The position numbers were made by a program, and so were the translations under genes. Of a stretch of DNA of 64,000 nt, positions 51,954 to 60,633 are shown piece after piece (within the stretch, counting starts at the first letter, position 1; every line of letters starts with the position of its first letter). The notes under the pieces were generated by a model. That model was given only the letters and a program-made list of their open reading frames with translations. It made no database searches and had not been told where the DNA came from. The stretch is from Phycisphaeraceae bacterium (GTDB lineage: Bacteria > Planctomycetota > Phycisphaerae > Phycisphaerales > UBA1924): the NCBI GenBank assembly GCA_026126305.1, contig JAHCJI010000002.1, forward strand, positions 1 through 64,000. The letters are read 5' to 3'.

Positions 51954-53192
51954 TTACCCCATCTTCTCCACAACCGCCTCGCCAAACTCGCTGCACTTGA
52001 GCAACTTCGCGCCTTCCATCAACCGCTCGAAGTCGTACGTCACCGTCTTGGCGGCGATCGCCCCTTCCATGCCCTTGATGATCAGGTCGGCCGCCTCGTT
52101 CCAACCCATGTGCCGAAGCATGAGTTCGCCCGAGAGGATCACGCTGCCCGGGTTCACCTTGTCCTGCCCGGCGTATTTCGGTGCCGTGCCGTGCGTGGCC
52201 TCGAAGACGGCGTGGCCCGTGTCGTAGTTGATATTCGCACCCGGCGCGATGCCGATGCCGCCCACGCACGCCGCCAGGGCGTCGCTGATGTAGTCGCCGT
52301 TGAGGTTCATCGTCGCGATCACGCCGTACTCGGCCGGCCGCAGCAAGATCTGCTGAAGGAAGGCGTCGGCGATCACGTCCTTGATGACGATCTTCTTGCC
52401 GTTGGGGGCCGTGAACTGGTGCCAGGGCCCACCGTCGAGCGGCGTAGCGCCGAAGTGCTCGCGCGCCACCTCGTAGCCCCACTTCATGAACGCGCCCTCG
52501 GTGAACTTCATGATGTTGCCCTTGTGCACCAGCGTCACCGAGTCGCGGCCCTGGTCGATGGCGTACTGGATCGCCGCCCGCACCAGCCGTGCCGTGCCCT
52601 CTTGCGACACGGGCTTGATGCCGATGCCGCAGGAGTCGGGGAATCGCACCTTGCCCCATTGCTTGGGGAAGGACTCGCTGAAGAGCTTCTTGAACCGCGT
52701 CAGGTCCTCGCTGCCGTGCTCGAACTCAATGCCCGCGTAGATGTCCTCGGTGTTCTCGCGGAAGATCACCATGTCCGTCGCGCCGGGGTCCTTCAGCGGG
52801 CTGGGCACGCCCGTGAACCACCGCACGGGCCGAAGGCAGGTGTACAGGTCGAGTTGCTGGCGCAGCGCCACGTTGATCGAGCGGATGCCCCCGCCCGTGG
52901 GCGTGGTCAGGGGGCCCTTGATACCCACCAAGTATTCACGGAACGCCTCCAGCGTGGCCTCGGGCAGCCAGTCGCCGGTCTTGTTGTGGGCCTTCTCGCC
53001 TGCCAGCACCTCGTGCCAGTGGATCTTCCGCTCGCCCCCGTACGCCTTCTCGACCGCGGCATCGAATACCCGCACGGAAGCCGCCCAGATGTCGGGCCCC
53101 GTGCCATCGCCCTCGATGAACGGGATGATGACCTGGTTGGGGACGTTCAGTCGGCCATGACTGGTCGTAATCGGCTCGGCGGTCGCGGGCAT
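51954..53192 (-). CDS. icd: NADP-dependent isocitrate dehydrogenase
   Basis: A 412-residue type I isocitrate dehydrogenase of the citrate cycle. It has [14 protein letters not shown] near the N-terminus, the substrate loop [16 protein letters not shown] with the phosphorylatable Ser, the ENTEDIYAG segment, the metal Asp residues in [10 protein letters not shown] and the NADP-binding [18 protein letters not shown]. The ATG at 53192 has AGGAGA upstream; the frame extends ten codons further without need. Confidence 0.95.
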   Translation of the reverse strand: MPATAEPITTSHGRLNVPNQVIIPFIEGDGTGPDIWAASVRVFDAAVEKAYGGERKIHWHEVLAGEKAHNKTGDWLPEATLEAFREYLVGIKGPLTTPTGGGIRSINVALRQQLDLYTCLRPVRWFTGVPSPLKDPGATDMVIFRENTEDIYAGIEFEHGSEDLTRFKKLFSESFPKQWGKVRFPDSCGIGIKPVSQEGTARLVRAAIQYAIDQGRDSVTLVHKGNIMKFTEGAFMKWGYEVAREHFGATPLDGGPWHQFTAPNGKKIVIKDVIADAFLQQILLRPAEYGVIATMNLNGDYISDALAACVGGIGIAPGANINYDTGHAVFEATHGTAPKYAGQDKVNPGSVILSGELMLRHMGWNEAADLIIKGMEGAIAAKTVTYDFERLMEGAKLLKCSEFGEAVVEKMG

Positions 53193-53265
53193 GGGCGGGG
53201 TCTCCTGTGCGGCGGGGTCCAAACTACAGCATAGGTTCCCGCCCCACGGGCCGTGCCCGCCCGGC

Positions 53266-54699
53266 CTATTCGTACAACCGCGCCAGGTCCGCCCAGAACC
53301 CCGGATACGTCTTGGCTACGCACTTGGGGTCGGCAATGCTCACGTTGGGCCGGTGCAGCCCGATCAGCGACAGCGCCATCGCCATGCGGTGGTCGTCGTA
53401 CGTCTCGAATACCACCGGCGACGCCGAAGCCGAGCGATCGATACCGCCGGCGGGTGGTTCGATCCGCACCGCGCCGGCTTCGCCTTGTACGTCCAGTTCC
53501 ACCACTACGCCAACCTTGGCCAGTTCCGCCCTGAGCGCGTGCAGGCGATCGGTCTCCTTGACACGCAGCGTGTGCAGGCCGCGCACCATCGACCCTCCCT
53601 TGGCCAGAGACGCCAGCACCACCAGCGCCATTGCCGCGTCGGGCATGTCCCGCATGTCCGCCATCACCGGTTGCAAGACATCGCCCCCACGCACCGAAAG
53701 GCATGGCCCGCCGGTACCTTCCTCAGCAGACACCGACCGCGTCGTCGCGCCCATCCGTGCCAACACCGAAGGAAACGCCAAGTCGCCCTGGAGCCCCGAA
53801 TCGTCCACGCCTTCAATGACCACACGAGCCCCAGGCGCCGCCGCAGCCGCAGCCCAGAACACGCTGGCCCCGCTCGCATCGGGCTCGATGTCTAAGGTGA
53901 TGCCGCTATCCAACGCGCCACGGTGCCCACCCACACGCAATACGCGCAAGTCCGCCGAAGATCGCACCGCCACGCCGAAGTGGTCGAGCAGGCCCAGCGT
54001 CATCCGCACGTATGAAGCGCTGGTGGCCTCGCCCTCGATCTCGACCGAAAGACCTCCCGGCAGGAAGGCCCCAGCCAGCAACACCGCCGACACAAACTGG
54101 CTCGAAGGAAGCGTCTCGAAGAAAATCTCACCCCGCTCTGGAAGCATCGCGGGCGGCACGATCCGGATCGGTGGACATCCAGCATTCCCCAGCGACTCAA
54201 CCCGAGCCCCAAGATCGCCCAGCGCCCGTCCCAACTCGCCGATCGGACGCTGACGCATCCGGTCATTCCCATCGATAACCACCGGCACGGGCGAGAACAC
54301 GCTCGCAGCCGCGAGAAAACGAACCGCCGTCCCAGCGTTTTCCAGATCCAGCCGTACCTCTTCGCTTGCCTTGGGCTTCCAACGCCCGCCGACGCCTTCG
54401 ACGCAGATCGTGTCCCCGCGCACTTGGACGCTGGCACCCAGTTGCACCAGCGCTTTGGACATGACCCGAGTGTCTGCCGCGTCGATCAGTGCACCACGAA
54501 GTTCGCTCTGCCCACCCGACAACGCCGCCAGCAGCAGGGCGCGATTGGTCAGGCTCTTGCTGCCGGGGGGCCGCAGCGAGGCATCGAACGCAGGCATCAC
54601 ACGCACCGAAGCCAGTGTTGGCACCGGCAATGGGTCGGGCAGCGTCCCCAAGGGGGCGCTCAGGTGGCCCGCGTCCTTCTGTTCGGCTTGGTGTGGCAT
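53266..54699 (-). CDS. aroA: 3-phosphoshikimate 1-carboxyvinyltransferase (EPSP synthase)
   Basis: A 477-residue AroA of the shikimate pathway. Signatures: [19 protein letters not shown] (about 45-63), [13 protein letters not shown] (about 117-129), [30 protein letters not shown] and [14 protein letters not shown], ending [10 protein letters not shown]. It transfers the enolpyruvyl group of PEP to shikimate 3-phosphate. It lies 27 bases after the GroES-like gene and 73 before icd. Confidence 0.94.
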   Translation of the reverse strand: MPHQAEQKDAGHLSAPLGTLPDPLPVPTLASVRVMPAFDASLRPPGSKSLTNRALLLAALSGGQSELRGALIDAADTRVMSKALVQLGASVQVRGDTICVEGVGGRWKPKASEEVRLDLENAGTAVRFLAAASVFSPVPVVIDGNDRMRQRPIGELGRALGDLGARVESLGNAGCPPIRIVPPAMLPERGEIFFETLPSSQFVSAVLLAGAFLPGGLSVEIEGEATSASYVRMTLGLLDHFGVAVRSSADLRVLRVGGHRGALDSGITLDIEPDASGASVFWAAAAAAPGARVVIEGVDDSGLQGDLAFPSVLARMGATTRSVSAEEGTGGPCLSVRGGDVLQPVMADMRDMPDAAMALVVLASLAKGGSMVRGLHTLRVKETDRLHALRAELAKVGVVVELDVQGEAGAVRIEPPAGGIDRSASASPVVFETYDDHRMAMALSLIGLHRPNVSIADPKCVAKTYPGFWADLARLYE

Positions 54700-54726
54700 C
54701 GGGATCGATCGTCGCAGTCAGGGCCT

Positions 54727-55071
54727 CTACGCCCCCTCACCCTCATCCGTGTCGTCGCCCGCGATCCGAAAGACAGCCACGACATCGATGATCGGCACTA
54801 CGAAAAGACGGTTATCGCCCTCAAAATCCACCGGTATCGCCTTGCCAGGGTGAAAAAGCACCCGCTGATACTGCCGAAGCGGGTAGTCCTCATCGCCGGC
54901 CACTTGTGCCGAGATCGCGACGATCCGGCCCGTCAGTGTCGGGATCTCCATCTTGTCGGGCAGGTGCAGCCCAGCCTTGGTGCGTTTCTTGTCCTCGTCC
55001 TTACGGATGAGCACTCGAGCACCAATGGGCTCCACCGTTTCGATCCGCTTGGCAGAACCGACTCGGGCCAT
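54727..55071 (-). CDS. GroES-like co-chaperonin
   Basis: A 114-residue GroES-family protein. VEPIGARVLIRKDEDKKRTKAG, LPDKMEIPTLTGRIVAI and VLFHPGKAIPVDFEGD follow the Cpn10 pattern, including the mobile loop around residues 25-40 and the roof segment. A long acidic C-terminus (DDTDEGEGA) is unusual. No groEL is adjacent, so this is probably a second, isolated copy. The ATG at 55071 has GGAG upstream; the TTG six codons earlier is less likely. Confidence 0.8.
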   Translation of the reverse strand: MARVGSAKRIETVEPIGARVLIRKDEDKKRTKAGLHLPDKMEIPTLTGRIVAISAQVAGDEDYPLRQYQRVLFHPGKAIPVDFEGDNRLFVVPIIDVVAVFRIAGDDTDEGEGA

Positions 55072-55172
55072 CCCGGCTTCTCCCTTCAATACACAGGCAA
55101 AAGGTCCATGGGCCGCTCTCCAGAGCCGGCTATCCTAGCGCCGCTCGCCCAAACCCCAGGACCGCCATCAAC

Positions 55173-55694
55173 ATGCATGACCAACTCCTCAGCCTGATCA
55201 AGGACGTGCATGACTTTCCCAAGTCGGGCATTGTCTTCAAGGACTTCACCCCACTCTTGGCCGACCCTGCAGCACTGGCATTGGCCGTCGAACTCATGGT
55301 CAACCCATTCCGTGGCAAACGGGTCGATCTGGTCCTGGGCGCCGAATCCAGGGGCTTTATCTTCGGCACCGCCATCGCGCAAGCTTTGTCGGCTGGGTTC
55401 ATCCCCATCCGCAAGGCAGGCAAGCTGCCCCGGCCCGTCTATCACGTCGAGTACGAACTGGAATATGGCGTCGACCGTCTCGAAATCCATGCCGACGATG
55501 TTCCCAGGGACAGCCGAGTCCTGATCGTCGACGACCTCCTGGCCACCGGTGGTACCCTGAGGGCATCGCGCGAGCTGGCCGAAATGGCCGGGTCAAAGGT
55601 TATCGGGGCAACCGTTCTCATCGAACTGATGGACCTCGAAGGGAGAAAGAAGGCCAACGGCATCGATCCACTCCATGCTGTGCTGAAGATCTGA
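55173..55694 (+). CDS. apt: Adenine phosphoribosyltransferase
   Basis: A 173-residue Apt salvaging adenine with PRPP. FPKSGIVFKDFTPLLADP, GAESRGFIFGTAIA, RKAGKLP and the PRPP loop VLIVDDLLATGGTLRA are all present at the usual places. It is transcribed alone, divergent from the GroES-like gene. Confidence 0.95.
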   Translation: MHDQLLSLIKDVHDFPKSGIVFKDFTPLLADPAALALAVELMVNPFRGKRVDLVLGAESRGFIFGTAIAQALSAGFIPIRKAGKLPRPVYHVEYELEYGVDRLEIHADDVPRDSRVLIVDDLLATGGTLRASRELAEMAGSKVIGATVLIELMDLEGRKKANGIDPLHAVLKI

Positions 55695-55784
55695 CCATGC
55701 AATAAACGGCTTGACTTTAGGGGCCTATAACGAGGCCCGGGCGCATGCCCTATCTTGCGACACACCAAGCACGACCCAACTGCA

Positions 55785-55822
55785 AGATAAAAGAACACGC
55801 CCGGCGTTTAAGCCGGGCGTGT
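55785..55822 (-). terminator. Intrinsic terminator of PEP-CTERM-like gene 1
   Basis: An 11-bp stem (ACACGCCCGGC / GCCGGGCGTGT, loop TTAAAC) followed on the minus strand by a TTCTTTTAT run, 35 bases after the stop codon. Confidence 0.85.
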
Positions 55823-55856
55823 CGATCAAATCAGGATGCGTCCGTCAAAAGCCGGA

Positions 55857-56432
55857 TTAGCGGCGACGACGGGCGGCGGCCAGACCACCGAGGCCCAGGA
55901 GGGCCAGGCTGGCGGGGGCGGGCACCACGTTGATGGCGCCAGCGCCTTCGCGGAGCGTGCTCAGACGGCTCTCGCTCAGCGAGGAGTCGCGGGCGATGTA
56001 GACGTCGAAGCGGGTGGTGCGGGTCGACAGGTCGACCGTGAAGGCCTCATCGACCACGGCCGGAGCGGTGTAAGTGGCGCTCCAGAAGGCGATGGGGTTG
56101 CTGGGGTCGGCGTAGATGCGGGCGGGGGGGAAGTTGAGCTGGCCGGCGATGATGCCGTCCACGCCCGTGCCCGAAGCGGCGCCGGCGCTGGTGCCCGGGC
56201 CATCCATGGGGGCGATCAGGGCCAGGTTGCTCCAGCCGGTCGAGCCGACCGAGCTGATGAAGTTGGTGGCCACGCCGGCGACGGCGTACATGCCATCGGG
56301 GTACGAGGCCCGCAGAGTCACGTTGGTGCTCTCACCCGGGTTCAGGGTGGGGGTGGCAACGTCGATCGAAATGGACTGGGCAGCAGCGGCGGCGGCCACA
56401 CCAGCAACGGCAAGAATCGCAACAGTCTTCAT
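55857..56432 (-). CDS. Secreted PEP-CTERM-like protein 1
   Basis: A 191-residue exported protein. Signal peptide (about 1-18, AAAAQ), a beta-rich domain (about 20-165), then the C-terminal sorting-like segment VPAPASLALLGLGGLAAARR ending in four Arg. It is the PEP-CTERM arrangement (motif, hydrophobic helix, basic tail) read as PAP, which is common in Phycisphaerae. Exosortase would cleave and attach it to the envelope or matrix. It is about 95 percent identical to the paralogue 363 bases upstream. AGGAGA lies 8 bases before the ATG. Confidence 0.85.
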   Translation of the reverse strand: MKTVAILAVAGVAAAAAAQSISIDVATPTLNPGESTNVTLRASYPDGMYAVAGVATNFISSVGSTGWSNLALIAPMDGPGTSAGAASGTGVDGIIAGQLNFPPARIYADPSNPIAFWSATYTAPAVVDEAFTVDLSTRTTRFDVYIARDSSLSESRLSTLREGAGAINVVPAPASLALLGLGGLAAARRRR

Positions 56433-56604
56433 CTTGGTCTCTCCTCTTGAGCTCAAGAAACCTTGGTTTAGGACACACAACAACGCTTCGTCGACCCGTG
56501 ACTTGCTGACCCTGGGCCGACATCAGGAGTCTAACCGATCCCTTGATCGACGACAAGGCCATTTTGTAGTCATTTCCATGGATTCATGCGGATTTTATCG
56601 TTTT

Positions 56605-56616
56605 AAAGTCCTATAA
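56605..56616 (-). promoter_or_regulatory. TTATAGGACTTT element upstream of PEP-CTERM-like gene 1
   Basis: The same 12-base word stands 157 bases before the start of paralogue 2 and 173 bases before this one, in otherwise diverged flanks. It may be a promoter element or a regulator site. Confidence 0.4.
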
Positions 56617-56726
56617 ATACAAACGATTGACATTTAGGTACGGTTATTGTACGTATTTCAACTCAGAAACATGCGTGCATGTCGATCCAAGGCAACAGTT
56701 TGGGCAATTTGATAGCCTTGGAGTAC

Positions 56727-56763
56727 AAAAAAACGCGCCCCGACTGTGTCGAGGCGGCGTTTC
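56727..56763 (-). terminator. Intrinsic terminator of PEP-CTERM-like gene 2
   Basis: An imperfect long stem (AACGCCGCCTCGAC / GTCGGGGCGCGTT) followed by seven T on the minus strand, about 30 bases after the stop codon. Confidence 0.8.
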
Positions 56764-56794
56764 ATGTCAGATTGCGACCAGTCGGGATGCCGGA

Positions 56795-57373
56795 TTAGCG
56801 GCGACGACGGGCGGCGGCCAGACCACCGAGGCCCAAGAGGGCCAGGCTGGCGGGGGCGGGCACCACATTGATGGCGCCAGCGCCTTCGCGGAGACCGCTC
56901 AGGCGGCTCTCGCTGACCGACGACTCGCGGGCGATGTAGACATCGAAGCGGGTCGTGCGGGTCGACAGGTCGACCGTGAAGGCCTCATCGACCACGGCCG
57001 GAGCGGTGTAGGTGGCGCTCCAGAAGGCGATGGGGTTGCTGGGGTCGGCGTAGATGCGGGCGGGGGGGAAGTTGAGCTGGCCGGCGATGATGCCGTCCAC
57101 GCCCGTGCCCGAAGCGGCGCCGGCGCTGGTGCCCGGGCCGTCCATGGGGGCGAGAATGGCCAGGTTGCTCCAGCCGGTCGAGCCGACCGAGCTGATGAAG
57201 TTGGTGGCCACGCCGGCGACGGCGTACATGCCGGCCGGGTACGAGGCCGACAGAGTCACGTTGGTGCTCTCACCCGGGTTCAGGGTGGGGTTGGCCACGT
57301 CGATGTTGATCGACTGGGCGGCGGCGGCGGCGGTCATACCGGCAACGGCGACGAGGGCAAAAGCGTTCTTCAT
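56795..57373 (-). CDS. Secreted PEP-CTERM-like protein 2
   Basis: A 192-residue paralogue of the next protein. After the signal peptide only about nine positions differ between the two copies (for example DSSLSESRLSTL versus ESSVSESRLSGL), and the tails are identical, so this is a recent tandem duplication. Signal (about 1-19), beta-rich domain, VPAPASLALLGLGG and Arg tail as described there. AGGAGA lies 8 bases before the ATG. Confidence 0.85.
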   Translation of the reverse strand: MKNAFALVAVAGMTAAAAAQSINIDVANPTLNPGESTNVTLSASYPAGMYAVAGVATNFISSVGSTGWSNLAILAPMDGPGTSAGAASGTGVDGIIAGQLNFPPARIYADPSNPIAFWSATYTAPAVVDEAFTVDLSTRTTRFDVYIARESSVSESRLSGLREGAGAINVVPAPASLALLGLGGLAAARRRR

Positions 57374-57529
57374 ATCTACATCTCCTCACGCGACCGGGGC
57401 CCTTCGCCCCGAAAGCCTTGGGTAATCAGTCGTCTGCTTGCGACCTATCACCCACAACGTACCACCATTCCAGAACCACGCCAGAAATCAGCCATCTTTT
57501 TTTCCGACATCTTCCCCAAGGCCATTAAA

Positions 57530-57541
57530 AAAGTCCTATAA
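57530..57541 (-). promoter_or_regulatory. TTATAGGACTTT element upstream of PEP-CTERM-like gene 2
   Basis: Second copy of the shared word. It lies between the end of the helicase gene and the paralogue, where a promoter is expected. Confidence 0.4.
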
Positions 57542-57543
57542 CA

Positions 57544-60500
57544 CTAAATCCGGGCTCCCCCAACCAGAGCACCCTCCACCAAGTCCATGCTCAAGCCCAA
57601 TACCCGCGCCATCGCACGGCGGTACAAGTCCATCTGGCTCGACCCATCAGGAGCCAGTGTGCCCGTCTTGAAGTCCAGGATCAGACAGCGATCGACTCGA
57701 CCATCCACGGAGCCAAGCACCAGGCGGTCGATGCGACCCTGGATAAGCACGGGTCTTCCCTGATACTCGATCGTCACGGCGATGGGACGCTCGCGTTCGA
57801 CCAGCAACTGCACGGCAGGGCCCCAGCGCTCTTGCATTGCTCGCTTGGAGAGCGCAGCCGAGAGTGGCCCGTTGGCAAGTGCCCGACGGATCCACTCGAC
57901 GGCTTGCTCCGTGAGAGGGCCCGGGGTATCGACCCATTGCGATGGATCGGCGGGCATGTCCTCGAGCCACTCGACAGCCTCAAGCAGGCGGTGGACTTCC
58001 GTTCCCAGGTCGGCGTGCGGTACCGAAGCCGTAAGAGTGTCGGCCACGCGACGCACGGCAACCCCCGATGGCCGGACAATCGCCACGCGCCACGGCTCGT
58101 TGGTGGGCAGGTTGCGAGGATCGGCCTGGCCCGGCCTTGCCCAAGTGGGCGCTGGGGCTTGCGGGGTGAGAGCCTTGGGTTGGATGCCGCCTCTGAGCCA
58201 GACGGATTGCCCGGACACGTGTTCCTGGTTGATGGCACCCAAGCCATGCCTGGCGACCGCGCCAAGGGTGCCCTTGCCATCGGCTCTTGAAAGGATCTCG
58301 AGGTGATGCCTGGCACGGGTCATGCCCACGTAGAGCAGGCAGAGGTTGTCGTAGGCGGCCCGGCGGTTGCACTGCTCGTGCATCGAGGCCAGGGTCGGGC
58401 TGTAGGCTCGCAGTTCCTTGAAGCCTGCCAGACTCGCCCGGGAGTCTGGGCTGGTCGGGTCATGCACCTCAGCACCATCGGCATCGATGTACAAGGAATC
58501 GCTTCGACCGGCCAGTGGTTGATCGATGTCGGCCAGCACCACGATGTCGAACTCCAGGCCCTTGGCCGCGTGCATGGTCATGACGCGGACGGTCTTGCCC
58601 GAACGGGGTTGCACGCGTGTGTTCCTGGCGTACTCGACGAAATCACCAAGACCAGACCAGGGTGTCCAGTTGGATTCGTATCGCTCGGCGAGCGCCACCA
58701 GGTCGTCCAATCGAGCCCGACCTCGCGCGTTGGCCTCGCGGCCGGCCAGTGCGGAAAGCCGTTCGACACATCGGGCGAGCCCATGCTCGAAGGCCTCATG
58801 CCGGATGCCGCTGGCGACACGCCGGGCCATGGTGCGATCCGTCCAGTGGTGTAGCCCAAGGGACGGACCCAACGGCGAAGTCGCCAGCAGATATCGCGAC
58901 GGCCCGTCGCTGGGGTGCTCGGCTAGGTGCAACACGGCGAGCACGGCCTCGGCGGCGGGGTGGTCGTTTGGCGCATCGGAGGCCTCGGCCGAGGCGTACA
59001 CGCCACGCGCGGCCAGGTACGCGACGATCGGGCCGATGTACTTCTTCCGACGCAGCAGCACGGCCAGTTCGGCTTCGGGCCGCGCCGCGTGCAGTTCCTC
59101 CGCGTGTTGGGCGATGGCACGGGCCGTTGCCAGGTTTGCATCATCCTCTTCCGGGTCGAGCAATGTGGCCAGGTCGACCGTTCGCACCATCGCGGGCATA
59201 TTGGTATGGGCCGATTCATGCGGCTCGAAGCGTTCGGCAAACTGTCGCGCCGCCTGTGGGTGGTCGGCCAGGTGCGGGTTGGTATCGAGTGAGCCGAAGA
59301 CTTGATTGACGGCCTCGACGATCGACGGCGCGCAGCGCCATGTGCGTGCGAGCTTGGTGGTGGTCATCTGGGGCCATCGGCGAGCGATCGATGGCAGCAA
59401 CTCCGGGGCGGCGTTGCGCCAGCCGTAGAGAGACTGCTTGGCGTCGCCGACAACGAAGATCGAGCGTGTGCGATCGCCGCCGGCGACGGCCTCGTCGATC
59501 AGGCCTTCCAGCACGCGCCATTGATCGAGCGAAGTATCCTGGAACTCGTCGAGCAACACGTGGTCGTACGACGCGTCGAGACGGTACGAAATCTGCTGGG
59601 TTTCCAGATCGGCCCTTGCCAGGGCGCTCCAGAGATCGTCCAGGCTGTAGGCCCTTCGTTCGTGGCGGAGTTGCTCGTCAATCGCAAAGGCGCGAGAGAG
59701 CAGTTGGCCCGCTGTCAGGTTTTGCTGGTGCAGTCGTCTCAACTCGTGCCCCACGACGGCGTCGAGGATGGTGCGAAGCAACGGGATGCAGTCTTCGGGG
59801 ATAGCCACTCTCGAATAGGTAGGCGTAACGGTTATGCTCGCCGGCACGAACTTTGCCGTGAGGATGGCCGCAACGTCTTCGTTGGCCAGTTGCTTGCCGA
59901 GTGTCTCCAGCGCTTTGACATAAGGCATATTTGGGAGACCATTGCCTTGATTGATCGGACCGGGGATGCGCCGTAGCCGCTCGTAGGCGGTCTTGGCGTG
60001 TTCGAGGGTCAAACTGGTGTTCGCCTCTGCTTCCAGGCAGTGCCACGCCGACGGGTTGAGCCTCCGCAGTCTCGGGCTTGACTCGGTCAGCAGGCGTTCC
60101 AGTTTGCGCAGGCCTGTGGTGCTGGCTTCCTGCTTGCCCAGGGAGTGGATCGCCCGTCGATCCTCGGGCTGTGGAAATTCGGTCAGGAGTCGTTCGACGA
60201 CCTCGCTGCCAATCTGACTTGCGCGATGTTCATCGACTATCTGCCAGGGCGTGGCCAGGCCGATCTGTGGTGCGAGCGAACGGGCCAGGGTGTTGGCAAT
60301 CCGATCCAGAGTGCCAATATTCAAACGGTGGGTGCCCCGTGCCACACGCCGAAGCACCGCGAGCCAGCCCGCGCTGTCGAGATCGCACCACGCCTGCCGG
60401 GAAAGCTCGGCGGCCTTGTGCTCGTATTCGGCAGCCTCGGCGATGCGCGTCAGCAATCGGTGTCGGATCTCGCCCGCGGCCTTGCGCGTGAATGTGGCGG

Positions 60501-60633
60501 CAAGGATGCGCTCGGGCGCAACGCCGCGAGCCAGCAACGAAGCCATGCGATTGGTCAGGCGAAACGTCTTGCCCGTGCCGGCCGAGGCCATGACCACTTC
60601 GAATGCCGGCATGCTCGCAGCATCGGCGGTCAT
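57544..60633 (-). CDS. AddA-like UvrD-type helicase/nuclease
   Basis: A 1029-residue superfamily 1A helicase. Walker A ASAGTGKTFRLTNR (about 16-29), ATFTRKAAGEI (Ia), HVLLDEFQDTSLDQW (Walker B), GDAKQSLYGWRNA (III), MTMHAAKGLEFDIVVL (V) and LLYVGMTRARHHLEI (VI). The C-terminal RecB-type nuclease has GTEVHRLLE, LIQGRIDRLV, LILDFKTG and a final QMDLYRRAM. Paired with the upstream nuclease it should form an AddAB/RexAB-like end-resection complex for double-strand break repair. It overlaps its partner as ATGA. Confidence 0.88.
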   Translation of the reverse strand: MTADAASMPAFEVVMASAGTGKTFRLTNRMASLLARGVAPERILAATFTRKAAGEIRHRLLTRIAEAAEYEHKAAELSRQAWCDLDSAGWLAVLRRVARGTHRLNIGTLDRIANTLARSLAPQIGLATPWQIVDEHRASQIGSEVVERLLTEFPQPEDRRAIHSLGKQEASTTGLRKLERLLTESSPRLRRLNPSAWHCLEAEANTSLTLEHAKTAYERLRRIPGPINQGNGLPNMPYVKALETLGKQLANEDVAAILTAKFVPASITVTPTYSRVAIPEDCIPLLRTILDAVVGHELRRLHQQNLTAGQLLSRAFAIDEQLRHERRAYSLDDLWSALARADLETQQISYRLDASYDHVLLDEFQDTSLDQWRVLEGLIDEAVAGGDRTRSIFVVGDAKQSLYGWRNAAPELLPSIARRWPQMTTTKLARTWRCAPSIVEAVNQVFGSLDTNPHLADHPQAARQFAERFEPHESAHTNMPAMVRTVDLATLLDPEEDDANLATARAIAQHAEELHAARPEAELAVLLRRKKYIGPIVAYLAARGVYASAEASDAPNDHPAAEAVLAVLHLAEHPSDGPSRYLLATSPLGPSLGLHHWTDRTMARRVASGIRHEAFEHGLARCVERLSALAGREANARGRARLDDLVALAERYESNWTPWSGLGDFVEYARNTRVQPRSGKTVRVMTMHAAKGLEFDIVVLADIDQPLAGRSDSLYIDADGAEVHDPTSPDSRASLAGFKELRAYSPTLASMHEQCNRRAAYDNLCLLYVGMTRARHHLEILSRADGKGTLGAVARHGLGAINQEHVSGQSVWLRGGIQPKALTPQAPAPTWARPGQADPRNLPTNEPWRVAIVRPSGVAVRRVADTLTASVPHADLGTEVHRLLEAVEWLEDMPADPSQWVDTPGPLTEQAVEWIRRALANGPLSAALSKRAMQERWGPAVQLLVERERPIAVTIEYQGRPVLIQGRIDRLVLGSVDGRVDRCLILDFKTGTLAPDGSSQMDLYRRAMARVLGLSMDLVEGALVGGARI

